Below, piece after piece: positions 11,458-22,417 of a stretch of DNA of 64,000 nt. The notes below the pieces were generated by a model that saw only the letters and a program-made list of their open reading frames with translations, had not been told where the DNA came from and did not search any database. Numbering within the stretch: the stretch's first letter is position 1; each line of letters begins with the position of its first letter. The DNA lies in assembly GCF_910592395.1 (NCBI RefSeq), contig NC_088320.1, forward strand, positions 13,514,501 to 13,578,500, written 5' to 3'. The translations under genes were made by a program, and so were the position numbers. This stretch comes from Lineus longissimus. Its lineage: Eukaryota > Nemertea > Pilidiophora > Heteronemertea > Lineidae.

Positions 11458-12258
11458 GAATCACAGGCCTATGTGGGAGATAGAAAGTAGGGTAGGGACT
11501 ATCTACCTCATCAGGCGGAACCTCAACGATGAAACCACTGGCTTCATACTCCTTAAACACCGAGCCATACCTGTTTTGCAAATCAGGATCCTTATCAAGA
11601 CGACGAGAAAGGTTGTGCAACCGCTTTCTGGCAAGTGACTCGTTGTTCAAAAGCTTAGACTTGATAGCATCCGGTTTCCATGGCAAACTGACCTCATATC
11701 GACCATCTGGGGACCGCTTCACTGTATCTGAAAAAGTCTGAAAGACAGGATCAAGCTTGGGGTCCTTTGAATCCAGTTCAAGAGGGGAGTCGGAAATACC
11801 TATAGACTCCAAGCCCCAAAAGCTACGAAGTCTAGATTCAGGAATGTCTTCAAGACACAACAACTGAGGAGACGCTTTCTCCTGACTAGCAGTACTACTA
11901 TGAGAGTGACTGGGAAATGACCCTGAAAGTATCCAACCAAAGACCGATTTCTGAGCAACTAACCCTTCTACTTGCCGTACACTTTGAGGTATCATGAGTT
12001 TCCAATACAAATCAAGCCCAATCAGAATGTCGACCTTGATCTTCTCATTGACAGATGTATTGTCTGCCAATTCCACGTCTGAGCCAAGGAGATTGAGGAC
12101 TTCACAAGGAAGGATTGCAGATGACTGGGACCTCAGTAGCACTGAAATGCTCTCACCAGACTTGCCCTGAAGATGAAAATTGTATATGTTACGTAATACC
12201 TCCTTACTAGGCTTACTATGCTTACCAGGCTTACCACCCCCAAACACAGCATATGAAA
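11378..12258 (-). pseudogene. BEL protease end, linker and RT N-terminus
   Basis: The frame contains the protease-to-RT linker (DILIGLDLYWKLM, VFGWILSGSF) and the RT N-terminus (DGRYEVSLPWK, STKVRPVFDASA-like). Its upstream end is cut by the SINE. Its downstream end runs out of frame just after the VFDAS motif, where a one-base slip moves the reading into the 9081-11457 segment. Confidence 0.85.
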
Positions 12259-12271
12259 TTGGTTCAGCAGT

Positions 12272-12671
12272 TCTTCTTCTTCTTCTTCAGCGTTCGCTGC
12301 ACTTGGAGGGGGTCATTCTCCTAGGAGTAATCCTCCTCCAAGGCGGGATGAGCGTATCCTGCGTGCCACTACGGTTAGGCGCCAATTGGGTTTATTGGCC
12401 TAGTGGTCCGACTTTGGCGAGAGAGATAGAGTCCACGGAAGCTACTCATGTTTCTCACTTGGTGGGGTTTTAGCTTGCCCTGGCATAGACACCAGGTACA
12501 AGGAACCTCGGTTTTGAGTCTCATTCGAAGGGCTGTGAAGAGCCAGGAATTGTAGTTCCTTGAAAGCCACGCCGGTTCATCCAGACATACGATCCTGGGT
12601 TCTCCCCGGGATCGAACCCGGGCCCTATTGCGTGGTGGCCAGCAGTGTTAACCACTAGGCCATGAGGCTCC
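12272..12671 (-). mobile_element. tRNA-derived SINE
   Basis: A 13 bp target duplication, TTGGTTCAGCAGT, flanks the insert (12259-12271 and 12672-12684). On the minus strand the head is a tRNA-like sequence with an A box (TGGCCTAGTGG, ~12655) and a B box (GGTTCGATCCC, ~12609). A body of ~300 bp follows, ending in (GAA)n at 12271-12288. The 3' end resembles the tail of the LINE fragment at 25500, which also ends in (GAA)n, so that LINE type may have mobilised it (inference). It interrupts the BEL protease region. Confidence 0.92.
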
Positions 12672-12684
12672 TTGGTTCAGCAGT

Positions 12685-13925
12685 AACCCACTTGGGTTTT
12701 ACCCTTTTTACAACAGAAGAGGTAATATACGACCTTTGGGAGCCACTATCGAACAGAAGAGTGGCCTCTGTGGAGCCCTGTTCTCCCTGAATCCTAACAG
12801 TAGCAGTCTGCAATACTTATTTACCCTGCTAACATCTGAAACACAAGGAGAATGCATTTGCTGATCAGTGTATTTCTTTAACTCAGATTTTACACAATCA
12901 CTCTTTGCAACAGTTTCCGTCTTGGGTGGCCTTGTTTTACCAGACGAACACAAAATTGAGTGATGCCTGCCCTTACATTTTGAACACCTAGCTAGGCACC
13001 CTTTAGCAAAATGGAACTTGCTCAAGCACCGAAAACACAACTTGCTCGACTGAACCTTGATATGCCTATCTTCATGAGATAGACGGAGTAAAGTTCGACA
13101 GTTCTCAGTTCCATGATTTCTGCCACACACTCCACAGCCGCTTTCCTCGACCACACTCGACTGCAACGCAGAACCAGTAGGTATCACAACGGACCTTTCC
13201 TCGTTTCCAATGCTGCCAGAGTTCTCACTTTTTCCACTAGGAGGATTCAACACTTTGAATGTTTCCGAGCGTTCTCGTCTGGTTATTTCCTTCTTCAGGA
13301 AATCAAGTAAGTATTCTAAGTCTGCCTCCCTGCCCTCTCCTTCCCGTGCCCACTCCATGCGAATGTCATTGGGAAGCCTTGATAAGATGAGAGGCGTCAT
13401 AAGAAACCCATACTGGACACCGTCAATTCCTAACGTCTCCAATGAACGAATATGAAGCAAAAGGTCGTCTTGGAGCTTCCACAACTGAGAAACCTTGCTG
13501 CCGCTCTTGGCCTGGCCTTGTCCAGGCATACTTGTTTGCAACAAAGCCTGCACATGCGCGAAGACAACCCGCTCCTTCCTGCCATAACGTTCCTGAAGCA
13601 GCTTGCTGGCGACCTCATAGTTATCTTCAGTGACAGCTAAACCTCGTATCACATTTTTCGCTTCTCCCTCCAGCAAGGACTGCAGGTAGGAGAACTTGCT
13701 AATCTGCGGGATCGTGTCATTCAGATCAACAAGAGCCTCGAACTGATCCCAAAAACTCTGCCACTCAGTTATCGTACCACTGAATGTAGGCAATTGGAGT
13801 TTTGGAAGACGAACACTTCCCGAATTACCACCGTGACTACTTCCGTGGCTGCTGTAGTTATCGCCAAAATCATCTTCCTTCGACTTCTCGTTCAATTTCC
13901 TCGCAATCTCGTCCAACAGCACCAT
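12685..13925 (-). pseudogene. BEL gag (central and nucleocapsid) and protease start
   Basis: The protein has a gag-like region (LPKLQLPTFSG, EWQSFWDQFEALVD, FSYLQSLLEGEA) followed by cysteine/histidine knuckles (CGVCGRNHGTENC, CFRCLSKFHFAKGC, CSKCKGRHHSILC). These are nucleic-acid binding motifs of BEL nucleocapsids. A one-base slip near 12820 puts the protease active-site segment (LLFDSGSQRS) in another frame. That segment continues to the SINE insertion. Confidence 0.88.
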
Positions 13926-15243
13926 TCAGTCTACGATCCAGACCAGGAATATGTAATTGATATCAGTTCCCGCGTAATCTGATGGCCTCGGTTTGGTTTA
14001 CGCTGAGTGGCATATCTGCTTACAAGCAGGCCAGACTCTAATTAGGACACGCTCAATATAGCCATTCCGGGATAGAGAGGCATCCGTGATGACTGGATAG
14101 CAATCCAAAAGAAACAACCCCAAGCATGTTGTCTGTTGGACAACTAACTCATGCTGACCACATGGGCTCCATCCACCCATGGGTGAAAGATAAAAAAATT
14201 CATGAATATTATAAACCTATGGGGCTATGCTAACTAATATAAGTGGACATTTGGGATATATTATTAATTAGGTATATGTACTAGTTACTTCAAACTCTAC
14301 AATGAACGAACTTAACTAATGGTGAAAATGCCCTAGCCATAGCAACCACTACACCAACGCCTAACTGACACATGCATACTCGTGCAGGGTATACAGAATG
14401 TGCATCAAGGAAGTAGGTCATGTCCTGGATTTTTAACTCTGATTTGCAAAATGAGCACCAACAAAGTACTGATTTTACATCATGTGTGGTATATTTCAGT
14501 TTAAGATGACTATATTTTGGTACCTTAGGACATTATGCACCCATGGATATCATACATCAACTGTCTTGAACTCTAAGCCTCACAGAACATGGCACCCAAC
14601 ATGTGTCTCTCAGCATGTTTGACCCCATCTATCAAGCCACTGTTTATTTGAAGATTTCTCAGAACTATTTTAATTTCAAGCCATCAGACCGCTTGCATCT
14701 GAAAGAAGGCATCATTATGTGCCAAAATGTGCATAGATACTGAGCTAATTGGCTGAGACCACGCTAAGACGACAGCTTTTTTCTGTTGATTGGCATTATA
14801 GAACCCTGCCCCTCATGACTATAACCAATAATATAGCAGAGACCAGTTGAGATATGAAATCAACATTTTGCATACCATTAGTCAAGATATCAAGAGAGAG
14901 GCCTAGCGGATTTTTCACCCTCAAGGCTCTTTAAGCCTCCCAGAACACGCCCAAAAAGGGCAGCCACACCCTTCAGGATTATTTAGGATTATTAATCTGT
15001 CTACTGGAGCTAAATAGGATAATATGTTCGAGGATAAATATCATAAACAGTCAGTGAGTAACCTATTCTCCAATATCAGCAAGATTGAAACAGATGTGGG
15101 TAACTGTATGGTCACAGGGGACACTTTTAGTGGCACATAATCATTTGGCTACTCTCTATCAGACAGGTAGTACATTGCAGTACCAATGCACTATCATGCA
15201 TTGGTACCAAAACGAGGCTGAGTTTTAGCAACGAGGCTGAGTT
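13926..15243. other. Non-coding block splitting the BEL gag
   Basis: About 1.3 kb without a plausible frame separates the N-terminal gag piece from the central gag. A 19 bp unit, AACGAGGCTGAGTTTTAGC, is duplicated in tandem at about 15211-15249. It may be another insertion or decayed gag; no clear target duplication was found. Confidence 0.4.
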
Positions 15244-15612
15244 TTAGCAGATAAGGATATGATATGGCCTAGATTGCAGACTGATTGCCTCTTCTCGGGC
15301 CTTATTTGCATTGCATATAAAATCGAACGCCTCATCTATATCTTTCTCCAACTGATCAGCAGTCAAAGTCAACTCAACTTCAGCCTGCACCTTCTCAAGT
15401 GAAAGCAAATGCCTATCGAAGTCATTTACAGCAGCCTCTAATGCCACCTTGTTGGCTGCGCCCACTGCAAATGGTAGACGTGCATCTTTGCATGCTTCCC
15501 GTAGTGCTTCAGTAGCACGTGTTAGCCACCCTCGGGATCCGGCTCTCGCCTTCGCCCAATCTTTGCCACCGTCCATGTTTCTCTTAGAATCAGGGTTATC
15601 TAACCTGTGCAT
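15244..15612 (-). pseudogene. BEL gag N-terminal fragment
   Basis: A 122-residue frame starts at an ATG 22 bases inside the primer-binding site. It contains SRGWLTRATEALREACKDA, a helical gag N-terminal motif also recognisable in the second BEL remnant at 46.0-46.3 kb (ARGWLTGETES). Mixed acidic/basic helices follow. The frame ends at a stop before rejoining the rest of gag. Confidence 0.75.
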
Positions 15613-15633
15613 CTGATTCTACAGTTCCTGTAC

Positions 15634-15651
15634 TCCCGGGTTTCGGCACCA
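15634..15651 (-). other. BEL primer-binding site
   Basis: On the minus strand TGGTGCCGAAACCCGGGA sits 3 bases from the 5' LTR. Its complement ends in CCA, as required for pairing with a tRNA 3' end that primes minus-strand DNA synthesis. Confidence 0.88.
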
Positions 15652-15654
15652 AAA

Positions 15655-15887
15655 TGTCGAGGACCAAAGCTCAACGCTCGACACCAGTGGTTTTATTGAG
15701 CGATAAAAATTGAACAACTTCAGGTTTTCACCAACATGGCGGGATCGTCTTTAATTATAGAATAAAAGCACCTTCACAAGAATCGCAGAAGAGCACTTGA
15801 TGATTAGTAAGAACAAAGAACACCAGATGGCGACAGCATACGTTAACCCACTACTATACTAGACCACAATACCAGCAATCCTCAACA
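15655..15887 (-). repeat. BEL 5' LTR
   Basis: This is the 233 bp partner of the LTR at 2740-2973, with the same TGTTGAGGA...TCCTCGACA termini. It contains an AT-rich centre and should hold the promoter and polyadenylation signals. The flank CGGTC to its right does not match the 5 bp left of the other LTR. Confidence 0.93.
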
Positions 15888-17156
15888 CGGTCAGTGATAA
15901 GAACAGTTTGTACCCGTTTTCTCTTTAACCCGCAGTGAGTAGGAAACTATTCTTTATTCTCGAATATATTGAATTCTGTACATAAAGTGCAAGGCCTAAC
16001 TGATAATTGACTTTAACTTAGGATTTACTTGAATGTTTATATATTTTTAAAGCTGAATGTTCACACATTTTTAAAGTAGCTGTAGTACTGTGACCTCGTC
16101 CCGAGCCGTCCAAACGCACGTGTTGATAGCCAATTTGGCGAGACCTCTCTCTGCATCTCGAAGGGTGCGCCGACCTCACAGGACTGCTGCGGAAAGGGGG
16201 GATTCACTATAAAGCCGCCCCCGAGCCGATCCGATGACCAGTCATACATGACATTGAGTGCTGCCGTCCTACGGCACTGTGAGGACCCGTTGCCGAATTC
16301 ACAGCAGTTTACCAGTATTTCAGTTGCGATACTGTTCTCAGAAGGAGGAATTTAATACGGTCCTCCTGTTCATCTAGAGATCTATAATTATGACCATGAT
16401 GACCACACTCATGAATATTCAAGCAATTTGATATTTACATGGGCTATAAACTTTTACTGCAATTATGTATCTCGTCATGACTAAGAACACATTCTTGAAC
16501 TACTTAATCAATGTTTATCAATTTTTTACTGCCGCCCAACGGCTTGAATTTGAAAGAAAAGTGAAGATTGTACGTTGGTTGTAGAGAAGCAAGTCACTGT
16601 CCTGGGTCACTGGGACTCACATTCATTATCAGTGCCGAGTTTATAACTTCTGATCTTCACTGTCCAGTGTCTCTTGTTATCAATTCATTGATTGTAGTTA
16701 TTTCAAATTGAAGCCTACGAAATTTTAAACGGCTGTTCATATTAAACCAGCGAAACAAGTCGTGTTGTTTCGTAAACTTTTATGAAATTGGTATTTGTTT
16801 TGTGGCGTGACTTAGCACTTTGCCAGGGTAACTGTGGTTAATACACCAAAATAAAAAAGAACTGACACATTAAAGGAAGTTCAGTTAAACATCCTAAACA
16901 CCAGTGTCTGTTATGCAGTTCACCGGTCATAGCAGTATATTTTGATAAAATTCAATAACCTGGCTGGTCGAGATGGCAAAATATCGGTGAGTAAACATTA
17001 CTATTCTCGCGTACCTTAAAAGCTTGGGGAAACATTGTCTTACGTAATCTACCATTGGTCTTGAAGTGAGAGACTTTGCCAGCAGCTCTGCTGGCACTGC
17101 AAAGATCTGCCTGAGTCACCAGACCACATGCATGTTCCCATTGGACTTGTATTTAA
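15888..17156. other. Intergenic and 3' flank of MPEG1
   Basis: No gene is recognised. The part nearest 17156 is the presumed 3' UTR of the minus-strand MPEG1 gene. A more GC-rich patch at about 16080-16330 contains a hairpin (GTGCTGCCGT/ACGGCAC) but no identifiable RNA gene. Confidence 0.4.
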
Positions 17157-20100
17157 CTAAACCTGAGCAGTTTGCACACCATCTGCGTTCAAAGATGTGC
17201 TCGGATCATCTTCAAATGTGCCGTAAGGAACATTGCTGCTTCCCGACTCAAGACCACCATCTTTTTTACGGTAGACAGACACATGCCTACCGTGGCGCCG
17301 CCAAACGACAATCGCTATCACCACTACAAGTCCTACGAAAGCAGTGACCCCTATCGTGATCCCAGCGACTTGGCCTCCATTGGTAGTCTCGTCAATCGCG
17401 TCCATAAAACTTTCTCGCCGCTCGAACATGAACTGCTTTTTGAGTTCAGCGGTCGTTGACCTGACCCAGAGTTGGGTCGTGTCATTCTTTATCCAAACCC
17501 GCCTCGATTGACCAATCAAGAAGAGCACCTCAGTCTGGTTCGGTTCTAACCCGGGTAGTGGATTGAACGGTGGTCTCCGGATATGGGGAAGGCCCTGGTC
17601 TACTAGTGCGTTCGCTTTGACGCAATAGTCGATCTCGCAGTTTTCATCCACTGTTGCTAGGTGCTGGCTGTATCCAGAGGGGCAGCGACGGGGCCAGGCA
17701 TGGGATCCACTTGCGTGAACGAACCTGCTAAGTGACAGCTCGCCATTGCCCTGCGGTTCGCTCTGTAGGGAGAGAGAATGATAACATTAAATGAAAACCA
17801 CATGTTGTTAGAATTTTAGGTTAATGTTATTAACAGCGAAAATGTTTGCCCTAGGTTTCTATGAGCTGATTTTTGGGAGACACCCTGATCGAGATTCGAT
17901 TAATGTCGTCCAAAGTTCGAATTTAGGATGCATTTATTCTGGCTTCCTATTAAAAATCAATCGTCATCGTGAATTATGTCGATCCCGTGAAATGATTTTT
18001 TGAGTGTGTCCGTTTCTTCAGCGATAATCGCGAATTTCTTAAACCAGTAGGTAAGAGCTCGTTCCGCGGTTATAACGCTAACTATAACGCTAACACTATC
18101 TTTGACCTTATCACATCAAATGACGTATATCGGGTGAAGTAAACTTTGTTCCCGCGCAAGCATACACACTAACCAAGGGGTCTACTTTGCGAGGATACAA
18201 TGCCGGTTGGATAATACGGAGTTTTCACAAAGACCCCAAAACACCAACGCGCTCACCTATCCTTTTGTTCGGCGTCTTTATCAGAAGATCGAACAAAGGT
18301 TAGGCGTTTGCGTAGGCGTGCCGGGGCTTTGAGAAAACTCTGTATACCTCTTTCCGACACTGTGATCAGTGGGGTCCCACTTTCGCCTCACTGAAATACG
18401 GTTCGTATTTGGAACAGTAGTAAGCGAGCCGATTCAGCGTAAAAAAATGCGGTTCAACTGTATTGTGCCTGGTCAATAACGACCCAATCTCAGACCGGCA
18501 TGATGTGACTCGTAATGGCACTCTAAGAAATTATCAAAATCACTGTTACCAAAAATGTGATTGTTGATGTTGTAACGAAGTCGTCATAAGAAATACGCAA
18601 GAGGCCAAAGAAAAATTTTATAGGCGTATACAGGGGTTTGGGGGGGGGGGGGGGGGGGGGGGTAAGGGACCGAACATCCCACGAAAACGAGGCATTTTCA
18701 GTCGAAGCGAGGCATTTTCCTTCGTCTGCTAACGGAAACAAAAATAATGTGAAGTTTTATCCCCTTCGAACAGCAAAGAGCTCAGGACTGGGACCGCACA
18801 TCCCTAGAAAAGGACAATACATCCCGGAATGGGACCAAATATCCAAGCAATGGTGGACGAAAATCATTTTGATAAGGTTTTTTGCTTGCATTTGTCCTTC
18901 ATACTCGTCTTAGAGAATGTTATTACCATCAAGGTACTCGTTGACCTTGATGGTAATAACATTCTCTAAGACGAGTATGAAGGACAAATGCAAGCAAAAA
19001 ACCTTATCAAAATGATTTTCATCCACCATTGCTTGGATATTTGGTCCCATTCCGGGATGTATTGTCCCATTCTAGGGATGTGCGGTCCCATTCCTGAGCT
19101 CTTTGCTGTTCGAAGGGGATAAAACTTCACATTATTTTTGTTTCTTTTAGCAGACGAAAGAAAATGCCTCGCTTCGACTGAAAATGCCTCGTTTTCGTGG
19201 GATGTTTGGTCCCATACCCCCCCCCCCCCCCACACCTCCCCTCCTATAGAGAAATTGAAAATACATATGCTACATTATAAGCCTGAATTTATATATCGTC
19301 AAAAGAAATACTTGAAATAATGCTAAGTTAACTCAGAGTGGTATCGTAAAGTGTGCTGCGAGGTTCGTTGAAATTACATATAAAATCAGAAACGGAGTCT
19401 AGAACGACAATGAGAGTGGCAACCGCCGACTAGGGCAAGCTTTATTTTTAATATACTATAGTACTCAACAACACATGGCCTACATATAGGCCATTACTCA
19501 TTTCTGTCCAGTATAACGATATATAAAGCAGGTCGGTGTAACTCGATGTAAATTGTGTCTCATAAGTCTTTACAGGCTGGCTATTCTGTATAGGGTGTCA
19601 CAGAAAACAAATATAACATGTATCTGAAACTCACAACTACAGATCATACTGGACATAGTTCCTATGTGCATCGAAAAGTACGAGGGCGGATGAATAAGCC
19701 TTGTCACTTTTTAGTGCCGAGGCAAAATCGGAAGGGTCATGCCGAAATCTCAGTGCTTTGTTGATATAAATCCTTGGTAGCTTTTGCGTAAATTTCGGGG
19801 TTTTATCATTATCCATTGACCCTTGAATGTCAATTCAATTATAACCAATAAGCAGGTTGTGAATTTTCGTCAGAATTTTGGCAACATGCTTTTTATACAA
19901 ATTTTCAGGATTCTAAAATAACTACCACATTTTCCTTTCAGCAACAATGGATACTCAACATACCTGTGCACACTTCTTCTGAAAATTACAGACATATTGC
20001 AGTATTTAAAGGGTTGGCCATACGCGAAAAGATTTTGGTTAGAACTCGAAATCCTAAAGCAATTAGGAGTTATTCAAAATGAAGTGAATGCCAATTCAAA

Positions 20101-22417
20101 ATATGGGAGGCCGTTCTCTGAAAGACAAAGAACAGTCTCCCACCCTTGGAATTGGCATTTGCTTCACTTGAAGGAGTTTTAACTTCATTGGGATTTCAAG
20201 TTATAGCCAAAATGGTTGTTCCTATTGCCAACCCTTAAATCGGTCTGATTATCGTTCCAACAACGATAAGTGGTTCGGACAAGCCTCCCTTTCGTGACCG
20301 AAGACATTTTAGGAAAATGTTACCAAGTTTACAACTTGAAACATGAGAGTTTTAGAACAACTGGGAATCAATCGCCAGTTTTCGATACTATAAATTGTGT
20401 CTCGATTTTTGTATCACCTAACCCCGCATTCATCCTAATTGAGGCTAAAATGTATAGACTGACATTGCCGTCTATAGACGAGCTCATGAAAGTTGCATCT
20501 TTGGAGTAAACGTGCTGTCAAAAGTCAGTGATAACCCCATTTGAAATGAAAGCCCTGTTGCCAAAACTTTTTGTATATGTCTGAATTGATAAGATTTTGG
20601 ACCGATGTTTTCGGTAATAGCTCAACAAATAGCCTACCAATGCCATCAGGCTCAGGATCCAGTCCAAAATACCGTTGGTGCATAGTGTTAGCGTAAACGA
20701 ACGATCTCTTACTTGTTTACTCTCTTTAATATCGCTCAAAGCGACTTTTGACTTACCTTTAGACGTGCGTTAAAGACCAGTGGATTCCCCGACTTACAGC
20801 TAAAGAAACCAGCGAACGGCACGGAGTATCTGTAGCCGAGTTCGTAGTCGTCACTCACGCAGACTTTCATGTGCTCTCCCAGTCGAAGGGGGTAGTAGTA
20901 CACCGGGCAGCCTTGGCTTTTGGTCAGCGGGTTCGAACTAGTCGCTGTGAAAACCCCACCGAAGAGAAACCCGGAGTCCTGTTGGACTTCGCCTGTCGCT
21001 GCGCACCAATAAGCCTTATATGTGGCGACACTTCGATGGTACTTCCACCACCACGGCCAGCAGAACCAAATAAGCCACACGTCGCATTTTTTATGTGTTT
21101 CATATTTTGACACTGTTCCCTCGTTCAGCAAGATCGCTTCGTAGTTGTTCGGACAACGGTAATCATCAGTCAGTGGGTTCTTTTGCAGTAAATCTCCACA
21201 GATATATCCCGCACTTGATTCCGGGTCCATGTCGCATGTTTGATACACGCCGCCAAATGTAAAGTTAGTACTCGGCGCTTTGCATGAACCGTCGTCCAAG
21301 TTTGCCTGGAAGTTAAAGTTCTTACTATCAATGCTAGTACATCCATGAATTGTGTTGAACTTGTAGTATCGATTTATTATCTTCTCCAAGCCTGCTGTCA
21401 CCTTGATCAGTGTCGGGAGTGGCACCTCCGGCATATTCTGTGGCGTGATGATGAAGTGTAGTGGTCACCTGAGCGGTCGATTGCAACCAAGCCATTATTA
21501 AGTCCATCCTCCCAGTTGTTGATGGTGAAGTTCACCCGGAAAGGTGGACCCCCATAGGTCAGTATCTGAGAGTATGTCCGATTGTTTAAATATTCCTTTG
21601 AGAACGTCTCACTTGACGAATGACTGAAACCTGCACTAAAACCAATCTTTCCAAAAAAGTTCGCACTAGCAGATGCCTTGAGCTCGCTTTTCTGGTTCTC
21701 GTAATTGGAGGAAAAGATGCTCTTGACTTGATCGACTTGTGCAAGAGTTGCCCCGGCGTCAATTGCTGTTACAACATGGGTTCCGAAGTCCCTGACGATA
21801 AGCTGTAGAAGATAGTCCGCCATCTTGGTGTTGTTGTTCGCAACGTAAGCGGCTATGTCCATCATCCTCGCCTTGAAATTCGGATGCAATTGGACGTCTG
21901 GGTTCATGCGAATCGTGTACATGTGGTATCGCAGCATAACTCTCGTAGTGATGGATTTGTCGTTGACCTGGTGCTTTTTAATGCTCTGGTGTTCTTCCGA
22001 GAAAGACCCGCTCACCACAGAGTAGAACGATGCATCCGCGTTGATCGATGATGACGTAATGCTAGTATAGTTACTCCAATGTTCGATCAATTCACCAAAC
22101 GTCTCGACTTTGCTTTTCTTCAGAGGCAAGACGTACGTGGAATCCGGGATCAAATAGACATCATCTTCTGTCATCAGGCACCTGCTGTAGTTCATCAAGG
22201 CGACTTGCCCCATGTCAACATTACGAAGATTGTCCCAGCCTCCGCCCGGAAGCGCTTCGAATCTAATCAGGCCCTTCCTTGCAGGACAATTCCTAAAGTC
22301 TCCCGAATAAATTGGCTTGTCTGCACCCGAACTACATGTACCTTTATCATCTGCGAGTATGGCCGAGCTAAGGGTGACTACACATACAAGTAGCGCGCAA
22401 GGGACGCCTCTCGCCAT
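17157..22417 (-). CDS. MPEG1: Macrophage-expressed gene 1 / perforin-2-like protein
   Basis: MPEG1 proteins are MACPF pore-forming proteins of phagocytes that act against engulfed bacteria in endolysosomes. Exon 1 is 22417-20757: ATG, signal peptide (MARGVPCALLVCVVTLSSA), MACPF domain with the signature DFGTHVV, then the cysteine-rich P2-like region. It ends at the donor AAAG|GTAAGT. Exon 2 is 17762-17157: acceptor TACAG, CPSGYSQHL, a C-terminal transmembrane helix (GITIGVTAFVGLVVVIAIVVW) and the basic tail RRHGRHVSVYRKKDG. The junction is phase 0. Total is about 755 residues, close to the family norm. Exon 1 shows one break: around 21463-21470 the frame changes by one base, right after LVAIDRSG, yet both sides match the family. 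The intron holds a long hairpin and a MITE. A sequencing error or a pseudogene are both possible. Confidence 0.92.
18640..19236. repeat. Long hairpin (inverted repeat) in the MPEG1 intron
   Basis: Two ~295 bp arms (18640-18935 and 18944-~19236) are inverted copies with only a few substitutions, separated by 8 bases. The outer ends carry a 23-base G run (18640-18662) and a 15-base C run (19217-19231). Each arm contains about four degenerate copies of GGGACCNNACATCCC. It would fold into a ~290 bp stem in the MPEG1 pre-mRNA. Open frames on both strands here are the same palindrome read twice and are not counted as genes. Confidence 0.85.
20006..20238. mobile_element. Palindromic MITE with TTAA-type ends
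   Basis: The ends are TTAAAGGGTTGGC (left) and GCCAACCCTTAA (right). Inside, the halves are inverted: TTTTGGTTAGAACTCGAAAT and GAATGCCAATTC on the left pair with the region 20140-20215. The length is about 233 bp, with no coding capacity. It lies in the MPEG1 intron. Confidence 0.7.

Larger units (their letters stand above)
2740..15887 (-). mobile_element. BEL/Pao LTR retrotransposon, degenerate, with nested insertions
   Basis: Two nearly identical direct repeats (2740-2973 and 15655-15887) bound a minus-strand gag-pol. A tRNA-type primer-binding site lies next to the right LTR, and a purine-rich tract next to the left one. Gene order is gag, protease, RT with YVDD, RNase H, zinc-binding and DDE integrase, then a DUF5641-like C-terminus, which is diagnostic of BEL/Pao. 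The element is over 13 kb, roughly twice the usual size, because of nested insertions (SINE at 12272-12671, repeats and fold-back at 3.36-6.83 kb). Reading frames are broken near 9095, 11415 and 12820, so this copy cannot encode an intact polyprotein. No 5 bp target-site duplication is evident at the two outer edges. Confidence 0.93.

Noticed and set aside
12598-12671. Possible true tRNA gene on the minus strand
   Set aside because: A and B boxes are present, but the sequence lies at the head of a 400 bp insert with a 13 bp target duplication and GAA tail, so it is a SINE head and not an independent tRNA gene.
18638-19235. Matching ~90-codon frames on both strands in the MPEG1 intron
   Set aside because: The region is an inverted repeat, so the same sequence is read twice. 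Composition is not protein-like and the frames start in a homopolymer.
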